This document shows positions 1 through 6,176 of a stretch of 7,886 nt of DNA, one piece after another. How positions within the stretch are numbered: position 1 is the first letter of the stretch; every line of letters begins with the position of its first letter. The stretch covers positions 1 through 7,886 of the forward strand of contig JABDOU010000296.1 of assembly GCA_013043085.1 (NCBI GenBank). The letters are read 5' to 3'. The notes below the pieces were generated by a model that was not told the origin of the DNA, ran no database searches, and saw nothing but the letters and a program-made list of their open reading frames with translations. The DNA is from Acidimicrobiia bacterium (GTDB lineage: Bacteria; Actinomycetota; Acidimicrobiia; Spongiisociales; SHLN01). The translations under genes were made by a program, and so were the position numbers.

Positions 1-538
1 ATTGCGTATCGGGGAGTTCGATGTCCTCGTTGGAATCAATCTGCTACGGGAGGGCCTCGATCTCCCGGAGGTTTCACTGGTTGCGATTCTCGATGCAGAC
101 AAAGAAGGCTTCCTTCGATCCTCTACCAGCCTCATCCAGACCATCGGTCGTGCCGCACGCAATGTCAACGGTCAGGTGGTGATGTACGCCGACAAAGTCA
201 CAGACTCCATGCAATACGCGATCAACGAAACGAATCGGAGGCGTGCCACCCAGGAGGCCTACAACCAGGAGCACGGCATAGACCCGGTCTCGGTTCGGAA
301 GAACATATCCGATATCCTCGAGCTCGTCGGATCGGGAGATTCGGTCGAGAGGCGACGTCGAGAAGAGCGTGAGCCTCTGGAGTTGCCGGCAGATGATCTT
401 CGTCGGCTGATCCAAAGCCTCGAAGACGAGATGCACGAGGCGGCCCGCGAACTCCGATTCGAGTATGCAGCCCGAATCCGGGACGAGGTAGACGATCTGA
501 AGCGAGAACTACGCGAAATGGTGGCGGCGACGGGATGA
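1..538 (+). CDS. uvrB: UvrABC excinuclease subunit B, C-terminal part (5' end outside window)
   Basis: UvrB is the helicase-like, damage-verifying subunit of nucleotide excision repair; UvrA loads it on DNA and it recruits UvrC. About 178 C-terminal residues are visible and the frame is open to the left edge, so the TTG at base 2 is not a real start. The fragment begins with helicase domain motif V (FDVLVGINLLREGLDLPE), then motif VI (QTIGRAARN), then the UvrB-specific stretch with YADKVTDSM and ETNRRR followed by YNQEHGI. The last roughly 35 residues (DDLRRLIQSLEDEM through RFEYAARIRDEV) form the coiled UVR motif that pairs with the matching motif in UvrC. The gene ends at TGA 536-538. A typical UvrB has about 670-720 residues, so roughly three quarters lies outside. 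No damaged motif is seen in the visible part. Identity is certain from family motifs. Confidence 0.97.
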   Translation, partial: LRIGEFDVLVGINLLREGLDLPEVSLVAILDADKEGFLRSSTSLIQTIGRAARNVNGQVVMYADKVTDSMQYAINETNRRRATQEAYNQEHGIDPVSVRKNISDILELVGSGDSVERRRREEREPLELPADDLRRLIQSLEDEMHEAARELRFEYAARIRDEVDDLKRELREMVAATG

Positions 539-721
539 GGATCCGCCTCACCAGCCGTTGTGACATAGAATCCCGACGACCGAGGGGTCGAGGGGCCCTG
601 GATCTGCAGCGGGACGCCGCACGCGAAGAATCATCGAGGATCATCGTTGACCGATGTGAGATGCGATGTTCGCGAACGAATCCGGGCCACGGCGCAGAGT
701 TAACTCACGAATGGACATCTG
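539..721. other. uvrB-uvrA intergenic region with candidate regulatory palindromes
   Basis: This 183-base stretch is the longest non-coding interval in the window and the likeliest place for a promoter serving uvrA and the genes behind it. It holds two perfect 10-base palindromes (668-677 and 697-706). It also has a TTGACC that could be a -35 box (647-652), though no good -10 sits 16-18 bases downstream, and a TAGAAT that could be a -10 box (566-571) without a partner -35. A weak hairpin (577-590: CGACC, 4-base loop, GGTCG) lies about 40 bases after the uvrB stop; it has no T-tract, so it is not a convincing terminator. I find no GAAC-N4-GTTC LexA box of the Gram-positive type. An Arg-rich 66-codon open frame (535-735) crosses the gap but looks like chance. 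Confidence 0.6.
668..706. promoter_or_regulatory. Pair of perfect 10-bp palindromes upstream of uvrA (candidate operator)
   Basis: GTTCGCGAAC (668-677) and GAGTTAACTC (697-706) are each exact inverted repeats, with centres 29 bases apart; the second ends 15 bases before the uvrA ATG. Dyad symmetry of this size suits a dimeric DNA-binding protein. The half-sites differ, so the two need not bind the same factor. The first has GTTC and GAAC in the reverse order and spacing from the Gram-positive LexA site, so it is not a standard SOS box. Short palindromes also arise by chance, so the regulatory role is inference only. Confidence 0.25.
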
Positions 722-3553
722 ATGGGTCGCGCTGACCAGAGCATCGTTATACGGGGAGCCAAAGAGCACAATCTCAAGAACCTCGCGCTCGAATTACCTC
801 GCGACAAGCTCATCGTTTTCACCGGGCTGTCAGGTTCCGGCAAGTCGAGTCTTGCGTTCGACACGATCTACGCGGAGGGTCAGCGTCGCTACGTCGAGAG
901 CCTCTCCGCATACGCCCGCCAGTTTCTCGGCCAGATGGAAAAACCAGACGTCGAGTTCATCGAAGGCCTGTCGCCTGCGATCTCGATCGACCAGAAGACC
1001 GCCAGTCGCAACCCGAGATCGACGGTTGGCACCGTCACCGAGATCCATGATTACCTGCGTTTGCTGTATGCACGCATCGGTGTCCCGCACTGTCCTAAGT
1101 GCGGTCGAGTTGTCAAGCGCCAGACTCCACAGCAGATCGTCGATCAGGTCGCCGAACTTGAAGAAGGAACCCGGTTTCAGATCCTGGCACCGATCGTTCG
1201 CAGCCGTAAAGGGGAGTTTGAGAATCTCTTCCGTGATCTTGCCAAACAGGGTTTCAGCCGGGCACGAGTCGACGGGGAGGTCGTCGACGTCACGAGCGAC
1301 ATCAAGTTGGACCGTTATTACCAACACGACGTCGAGGTTGTCGTCGATCGTCTCGTCGCAAAACCGGGTATCAATCGCCGCCTGACCGATTCCCTCGAGA
1401 CCGCACTCGGTTTGGCAGAAGGGGTGGCCATGGTTGAGATCGTCGATGGCGATACGCTCACGTTCAGCCAGCACCTGGCCTGCGAAGTTGACGGGCTTTC
1501 CTTTGATGAGTTGCAGCCGCGCAATTTCTCGTTCAACAGTCCTTACGGGGCGTGTCCGGCTTGTTCTGGTCTCGGCACGCGGTTCCAGGTCGACCCCGAC
1601 CTGATCATTCCAGACACCGATCGTTCGCTGGACGATGGCGCTATCGCCGTATGGGCGGGAAACAGCGACCGCTACTACAAACGCGTCTTGGAAGCCGCTG
1701 CCGAGTCGGTTGGTATCGACACCTCGAAGCCGTGGAAGAAGCTCAGCAAGAAGCAGCGCGACGTCATGCTGTACGGGCTGGCGGATAAGCCTGTCAATGT
1801 TGAGTATCGGAATCGTTGGAATCGGTTACGTCGATATACCACGGTCTATGAGGGTGTTGTCACCTTCGTGGAACGGCTGCACAAGGAGACTGACTCCGAT
1901 AGCCAGCGCGACTACTACCAGCAGTTCATGCGAGAGGTTCCGTGCGCAACCTGCGAGGGGGCGAGGCTCAATGAGTTTGCACGCGCCGTCACGGTGGCAG
2001 GTGAACCACTTCACAAGATCTCGGACCTGCCGCTGCATCGAGCCGCCGACTACTTTGCAACGATCCAACTCGACGAGCGCGAAGCCAAGATCGCCGACCT
2101 CATTCTTCGCGAGATCCGAGCCAGACTCCAGTTCCTGCTCGATGTTGGACTGGACTATCTGTCCCTGTCACGAGGTGCTGCAACCCTTGCGGGAGGAGAA
2201 GCTCAGCGCATCCGACTTGCAACTCAGATCGGCTCGGGGCTCGTGGGAGTTCTCTACATCCTCGATGAGCCCTCGATCGGACTTCACCAGCGCGATAACC
2301 AGCGGCTCATCGAAACGTTGCTCAGGTTGCGCGATCTCGGCAATACCGTGATCGTTGTCGAGCACGACGAAGACACGATTCGGGTCTCGGATCACATCGT
2401 GGACATCGGGCCGGGTGCAGGCGAGCACGGGGGTGAAATCGTTGCCGAGGGCACGGTAGCCGACATCATCAAGGCCAAGGATTCGGTGACCGGTGACTAT
2501 TTGTCCGGCAAACGGACGATCCAGGTTCCGCTGGTGCGGCGCGCCCCCCAGAAGGGCAAATCGATCAAAGTCATTGGTGCCTTCGAAAACAACCTTCAGG
2601 AGATCGACGCCGACTTTCCGCTTGGCTTATTCATTGCGGTCACCGGCGTGTCGGGCTCGGGCAAGAGCTCTCTCGTCCAGCAAGTCGTTTGGCGAGGATT
2701 GCAACAGAGTCTGTATAAATCGCGGACCATGCCTGGACGCCACAAGCGTATCAACGGGACCAACCAGATCGACAAGGTCATCAACATCGACCAGAGCCCA
2801 ATCGGCCGTACCCCCCGATCGAACGCCGCAACCTATACCAAGCTCTTTGACCGGATTCGAACGCTTTTCGCCTCCAGTCCCGAGGCCAAAGCACGCGGGT
2901 ACAAACCAGGACGTTTCAGTTTCAACGTAAAAGGTGGTCGGTGCGAACACTGTAAAGGTGACGGAACACTCAAGATCGAGATGCATTTTCTCCCTGATGT
3001 GTACATCCCCTGTGAGGTTTGCAAGGGTGCGAGATACAACCGTGACACCCTCGAGATCCTCTGGAAGGGCAAGTCGATTGCAGATGTGCTGGCAATGCCA
3101 GTCTCCGAGGCGCTCGAGTTCTTCACCAACCAGCCGAGTATCGCCAGAATCCTCCAGACGCTCGACGACGTCGGGCTCGGATATGTTCGGCTGGGCCAAC
3201 CGGCACCCACGCTGTCCGGTGGGGAAGCTCAGCGAGTCAAGCTGGCTGCCGAGCTGGGCCGCAGAGCTACCGGCCGCACGTTCTACATTCTGGATGAACC
3301 GACGACCGGTCTCCACTTTGAGGATGTAAACCGACTGCTGTCCGTGTTGCAGCGACTCGTTGACAACGGCAATACCGTCGTTGTCATCGAACACAATCTC
3401 GATGTGATCAAAACAGTGGATCACGTGATTGATCTTGGGCCAGAGGGGGGCGAAGGGGGCGGACGGATTGTTGCAGCCGGGACCCCTGAGGAAGTAGCAG
3501 CGGTCGCAGAAAGCTATACGGGCAAGTTCTTGCGCGACATCCTGCCAGGGTGA
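722..3553 (+). CDS. uvrA: UvrABC excinuclease subunit A, DNA-damage sensing ATPase
   Basis: UvrA is a dimeric tandem-ABC ATPase that detects bulky or distorting DNA lesions and loads UvrB. At 943 residues it has normal family length. ATPase half I: Walker A GLSGSGKS (35-42), signature at 489-493 and Walker B ILDEPSIGLH (from 513). Half II: Walker A GVSGSGKS (642-649), signature LSGGE (831-835) and Walker B ILDEPTTGLH (from 856). The Zn module in half II is intact (C741-X2-C744-X19-C764-X2-C767), and a CX2C pair lies at 408/411. Two residues depart from consensus: signature I reads LAGGE (Ala490 for Ser), and the first Zn module reads C254-X2-D257-X20-C278-X2-C281 with Asp in place of the second Cys. 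ATG 722 fits the usual N-terminus (IRGAKEHNLKN begins at residue 10). No Shine-Dalgarno is visible before it, so a leaderless or very short-leader message is possible. The stop lies 3 bases before the methyltransferase gene. Confidence 0.98.
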   Translation: MGRADQSIVIRGAKEHNLKNLALELPRDKLIVFTGLSGSGKSSLAFDTIYAEGQRRYVESLSAYARQFLGQMEKPDVEFIEGLSPAISIDQKTASRNPRSTVGTVTEIHDYLRLLYARIGVPHCPKCGRVVKRQTPQQIVDQVAELEEGTRFQILAPIVRSRKGEFENLFRDLAKQGFSRARVDGEVVDVTSDIKLDRYYQHDVEVVVDRLVAKPGINRRLTDSLETALGLAEGVAMVEIVDGDTLTFSQHLACEVDGLSFDELQPRNFSFNSPYGACPACSGLGTRFQVDPDLIIPDTDRSLDDGAIAVWAGNSDRYYKRVLEAAAESVGIDTSKPWKKLSKKQRDVMLYGLADKPVNVEYRNRWNRLRRYTTVYEGVVTFVERLHKETDSDSQRDYYQQFMREVPCATCEGARLNEFARAVTVAGEPLHKISDLPLHRAADYFATIQLDEREAKIADLILREIRARLQFLLDVGLDYLSLSRGAATLAGGEAQRIRLATQIGSGLVGVLYILDEPSIGLHQRDNQRLIETLLRLRDLGNTVIVVEHDEDTIRVSDHIVDIGPGAGEHGGEIVAEGTVADIIKAKDSVTGDYLSGKRTIQVPLVRRAPQKGKSIKVIGAFENNLQEIDADFPLGLFIAVTGVSGSGKSSLVQQVVWRGLQQSLYKSRTMPGRHKRINGTNQIDKVINIDQSPIGRTPRSNAATYTKLFDRIRTLFASSPEAKARGYKPGRFSFNVKGGRCEHCKGDGTLKIEMHFLPDVYIPCEVCKGARYNRDTLEILWKGKSIADVLAMPVSEALEFFTNQPSIARILQTLDDVGLGYVRLGQPAPTLSGGEAQRVKLAAELGRRATGRTFYILDEPTTGLHFEDVNRLLSVLQRLVDNGNTVVVIEHNLDVIKTVDHVIDLGPEGGEGGGRIVAAGTPEEVAAVAESYTGKFLRDILPG
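3547..3553 (+). promoter_or_regulatory. Shine-Dalgarno-like site inside the uvrA stop, for the methyltransferase gene
   Basis: AGGGTGA ends with the uvrA TGA itself and lies 3 bases before the ATG at 3557. Its purine-rich core (AGGG) is a modest match to the anti-SD sequence at short spacing. Because the site is covered by ribosomes finishing uvrA, translation of the two genes is probably coupled. Confidence 0.45.
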
Positions 3554-3556
3554 CGG

Positions 3557-4279
3557 ATGTGGGATGATCTCGCCGAGTGGTGGCGTGGCGAGCTGACCAC
3601 GGATCCGGCCTACGTCGACGAGGTGGATCCGCTTTTCTGGAAGGTCGTCGGCGATGTCGAGGACCTCGAAGTCCTGGACATCGGCTGTGGAACCGGCCGG
3701 GTCATGGAACTGGTGAAGGGCCAGGCTTCTCGAGTAGTTGGAATCGACAGCTCGCGCGAGTTACTGGCCGACGCAGCTCACTTCGGAGACGTCGTTGAGG
3801 GCGAGCTGCCTTCGCTTTCGGAGCTCCCAACCGACGGCTTTGACATCGCGTATGCAGTCCTGGTTCTTGAACACCTCCCGGCGCTGGCTGAATTGTTCAC
3901 CGAAGTCGTGCGGGTCGTCCGCTCGGGAGGTGCGTTTGTCGTGGTGCTGAATCATCCGTGGTCGACATCTCCAGGCTCTGCTCCTGTCGTCGATCCCATC
4001 GATGGTGAAGTTCTCTGGCGCGTCGGACAATATCTGTCGACCGGTTGGCACGATGAGCCGGTTGCCGACAAACAGCTCAGATTCTTCCATCGGTCCGTCG
4101 GCGTCCTTTTGTCGGAGGCCGCATCGGCGGGTCTTTCGATGGAGATACTCCACGAGCAAGGACCACCTGCAACGTCCATCGAACGAATCCCGCTCCTCGG
4201 TTTGCAGCGGCACATACCGCGTCTCATGGGGATCCGCTGGCGGGTTGGCGCGCTACATTCGAGGACCGATGATGACTGA
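3557..4279 (+). CDS. Class I SAM-dependent methyltransferase (Methyltransf_11-like), unknown substrate
   Basis: A 240-residue protein with a Rossmann-type SAM-binding core. Motif I is VLDIGCGTG (39-47), the acidic residue at the end of strand beta2 is D64 in VVGIDSS (60-66), and the motif IV region is FDIAYAVLVLEHLP (95-108). These place it near the UbiE/Methyltransf_11 group. The C-terminal half contains NHPW, then APVVDP, then RFFHRS, a layout resembling small-molecule methyltransferases; no DNA methylase NPPY-type catalytic motif is seen. There is no signal peptide or membrane segment, so it should be cytosolic. It sits 3 bases after uvrA and 23 before uvrC, hence is co-expressed with excision repair genes. 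Whether it acts in repair, on a metabolite, or is merely a passenger cannot be read from the sequence. The fold assignment is firm, the substrate unknown. Confidence 0.88.
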   Translation: MWDDLAEWWRGELTTDPAYVDEVDPLFWKVVGDVEDLEVLDIGCGTGRVMELVKGQASRVVGIDSSRELLADAAHFGDVVEGELPSLSELPTDGFDIAYAVLVLEHLPALAELFTEVVRVVRSGGAFVVVLNHPWSTSPGSAPVVDPIDGEVLWRVGQYLSTGWHDEPVADKQLRFFHRSVGVLLSEAASAGLSMEILHEQGPPATSIERIPLLGLQRHIPRLMGIRWRVGALHSRTDDD

Positions 4280-4288
4280 CCAGGTTAC

Positions 4289-4294
4289 GAGAAG
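4289..4294 (+). promoter_or_regulatory. Shine-Dalgarno-like site for uvrC
   Basis: GAGAAG ends 8 bases before the ATG at 4303. It supports that ATG as the uvrC start, which also gives the usual short lead-in to the GIY-YIG domain. The interval between it and the start is filled by the perfect palindrome AGCGATCGCT (4293-4302). Confidence 0.45.
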
Positions 4295-4302
4295 CGATCG
4301 CT

Positions 4303-6126
4303 ATGGATGATTGGCCTTCGCCGTCTGAGATCCCCGACCTCGCAGGGGTTTACGTCTTTCGCGACCGGCATGGTGCCGTCATGTACGTCGGCAAAGCCAA
4401 ATCCGTGAGAAAGCGTCTCTCTTCCTATTTCCGGACCGGACTGGCACCCCGTACCAGAGCCATGGTGGAGGCATCAGAATCGGTGGATTGGATCGTCGCC
4501 AGCTCCGAAGAAGAGGCGATCATGCTGGAGTACAACCTGATCCAGAAGGAACAGCCGCGGTTCAACATCCGTCTCAAGGACGACAAGAGTTTTCCATACC
4601 TGGCGCTCACTCGATCCGAGGAGTGGCCGAGGGCTGTCGTCATGCGCGGCAAGAAGCGAAAAGGCACGCAATATTTTGGGCCATACGCCCGCGCCTATGC
4701 CATCCGGCAGACGCTGGATCTCCTTGTTCGAACCTTCCCCGTGAGAACGTGTTCCAATGCCAAGTTTCGGCGTCACGAACAGGCGGGACGGCCTTGCTTG
4801 CTCTTTCACATCGAACGCTGTAGCGGACCGTGTGTTGGGGAAGTGACGCCAGAGGCATACGCGACATACGTCGATGGTCTCGCAGAATTTCTGCAGGGGG
4901 ATCAGTCAGACGTTATCGAGGAGTTGCGCGAGAGCATGGAGGAAGCCGCAGACGACCTCCTGTACGAACAAGCTGCGCGTTTTCGGGACCAGCTGACTGC
5001 CCTGGAGCGTGCGTCAGGAGTTCAGGAAATGGTCTCGAACCAGCGTGAAGACTTCGACCTCATCGCGCTTCACGACGATGACCTCGAGGCCGCTCTGGCT
5101 GTGATGCATGTTCGCAACGGACGAGTCGTTGGTCGGATTGCGACGATCATCGACAAGGTCGAAGACGTGACCACTCCGGAACTGATCACGCGGATGATTG
5201 CCCAGCTGTATGGTTCCGACCCGCCGCCACCCGTCGTGCTGGTTCAGGAATTGCCACCGGACGCCCGGGTGTGGGAGCGATGGCTGACTGGACGTCGATC
5301 CTCGAACGTCACCATCCGGGTTCCGGCCCGCGGCGCCAAAGCCCGGCTCATGGAAACGGCTCAGGCCAACGCCAGAGAAGAATTTGCCCGGCACCGCCTG
5401 CGTCGTCAATCGGATCACAATGCGCGTGCCCGGGCCTTGAGAAGCCTTCAGGAGCATCTCGATCTTCCCGAGGCCCCGCTGCGGATCGAATGCTATGACA
5501 TCTCAACTGTCCAAGGCACCAGTACGGTGGGTTCGATGGTCGTACTCGAGGATGGGCTGCCGCGTACGAGCGATTATCGGCATTTCCGGATAAAGACGGT
5601 GGAAGGTCAGGACGATTTCGCCTCGATGGAGGAAGTGTTGCACAGGCGATTCAGTCGGTACCTCGAAGAGCTGAATCTACCGATCGAAGAACGGGGGCGG
5701 TTCGCCTATCCGCCATCACTGGTTCTCGTTGACGGTGGACAAGGCCAGGTGTCGAGCGCGGTCAAAGCGCTTGGGTCATTGGGCATCGACATACCGATCG
5801 CAGGTCTGGCGAAGCGCATGGAAGAGGTCTACCTGCCCGGTAGGGCAGAGCCGGTTCGCATCCCGCGGGGCGAGGATGCGCTCTACCTCTTGCAGAGGAT
5901 CAGAGATGAGGCGCACCGATTCGCGATCACGTACCACCGCAAGATTCGGGGAAAAAGCATGGTGGATTCCATTCTCGATGAGGTGCCTGGCGTCGGGCCG
6001 AGCCGCAAACAAGCACTGGTGCGAAGGTTCAAATCGGTGAAGAAGATGCGAGAGGCGCCGCTCGAGGAGTTGGCTGAAGTGGTCCCGCAGAACGTAGCCA
6101 TAAACTTGTACGCTGCACTCCATTAG
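4303..6126 (+). CDS. uvrC: UvrABC excinuclease subunit C, dual-incision nuclease
   Basis: UvrC is recruited by UvrB at the lesion and cuts the damaged strand on both sides. The 607 residues match the family length. Domains in order: GIY-YIG nuclease for the 3' cut (about 11-95; GVY 15-17, YVG 28-30, catalytic-type R38, metal-binding-type E76). A four-cysteine cluster follows, matching the known Fe-S ligands (C150, C165, C173, C177). Next is a UVR motif for UvrB contact (about 203-236), then an RNase H-like endonuclease for the 5' cut with D399 in CYDIS, D477 in LVDGGQGQ and H538 in DEAHRF. A C-terminal helix-hairpin-helix DNA-binding pair (about 557-605, VPGVGPSRK) ends the protein. All expected catalytic residues are present. 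The motif after D399 reads DISTVQG, where many relatives have a histidine in place of T. It is probably co-transcribed with the upstream methyltransferase and downstream rapZ. Confidence 0.98.
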   Translation: MDDWPSPSEIPDLAGVYVFRDRHGAVMYVGKAKSVRKRLSSYFRTGLAPRTRAMVEASESVDWIVASSEEEAIMLEYNLIQKEQPRFNIRLKDDKSFPYLALTRSEEWPRAVVMRGKKRKGTQYFGPYARAYAIRQTLDLLVRTFPVRTCSNAKFRRHEQAGRPCLLFHIERCSGPCVGEVTPEAYATYVDGLAEFLQGDQSDVIEELRESMEEAADDLLYEQAARFRDQLTALERASGVQEMVSNQREDFDLIALHDDDLEAALAVMHVRNGRVVGRIATIIDKVEDVTTPELITRMIAQLYGSDPPPPVVLVQELPPDARVWERWLTGRRSSNVTIRVPARGAKARLMETAQANAREEFARHRLRRQSDHNARARALRSLQEHLDLPEAPLRIECYDISTVQGTSTVGSMVVLEDGLPRTSDYRHFRIKTVEGQDDFASMEEVLHRRFSRYLEELNLPIEERGRFAYPPSLVLVDGGQGQVSSAVKALGSLGIDIPIAGLAKRMEEVYLPGRAEPVRIPRGEDALYLLQRIRDEAHRFAITYHRKIRGKSMVDSILDEVPGVGPSRKQALVRRFKSVKKMREAPLEELAEVVPQNVAINLYAALH

Positions 6127-6168
6127 CCCGCGTACCCGTGGCGCATGGCCGAGCGATAGCAATCAAAC

Positions 6169-6172
6169 GGAG
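6169..6172 (+). promoter_or_regulatory. GGAG ribosome-binding site that favours the rapZ start at 6177
   Basis: GGAG lies 4 bases before the ATG at 6177, somewhat close but the only clear purine-rich site here. The alternative in-frame GTG at 6138 has no such site upstream and would add 13 poorly conserved-looking residues. An ATG at 6222 also lacks one. Confidence 0.45.
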
Positions 6173-6176
6173 CAGT

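Noticed and set aside
577..590. Hairpin CGACC-GAGG-GGTCG after uvrB as a terminator
   Set aside because: The stem has only five pairs and is not followed by a T-tract, so there is not enough to call an intrinsic terminator.
535..735. A 66-codon open frame starting within the uvrB stop (ATGA) and crossing the uvrB-uvrA gap into uvrA
   Set aside because: The product is Arg-rich and low in hydrophobic core residues, with no recognisable motif, as expected from chance translation of GC-rich non-coding DNA, and it overlaps the uvrA start in another frame.
2339..3390. Near-identical words (such as GGCAATACCGT) repeated about 1 kb apart in uvrA
   Set aside because: They fall at equivalent positions of the two ABC ATPase halves (GNTVIVVEH and GNTVVVIEH) and reflect the known internal duplication of UvrA.
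2627..3424. A 265-codon open frame on the minus strand opposite uvrA
   Set aside because: It lies entirely opposite well-conserved uvrA coding sequence and shows no family motif; long antisense frames are a by-product of codon bias at this GC content.
3437..3462. G-rich run resembling a G-quadruplex near the uvrA 3' end
   Set aside because: Only three G-runs of three or more are separable and the fourth is GG; the sequence encodes the conserved DLGPEGGEGGG segment of UvrA, which explains the guanines.
4293..4302. Palindrome AGCGATCGCT between the uvrC SD and ATG as a translational hairpin
   Set aside because: A 10-base palindrome without a loop cannot fold stably on one strand, and it is better viewed as one more GCGATCGC word.
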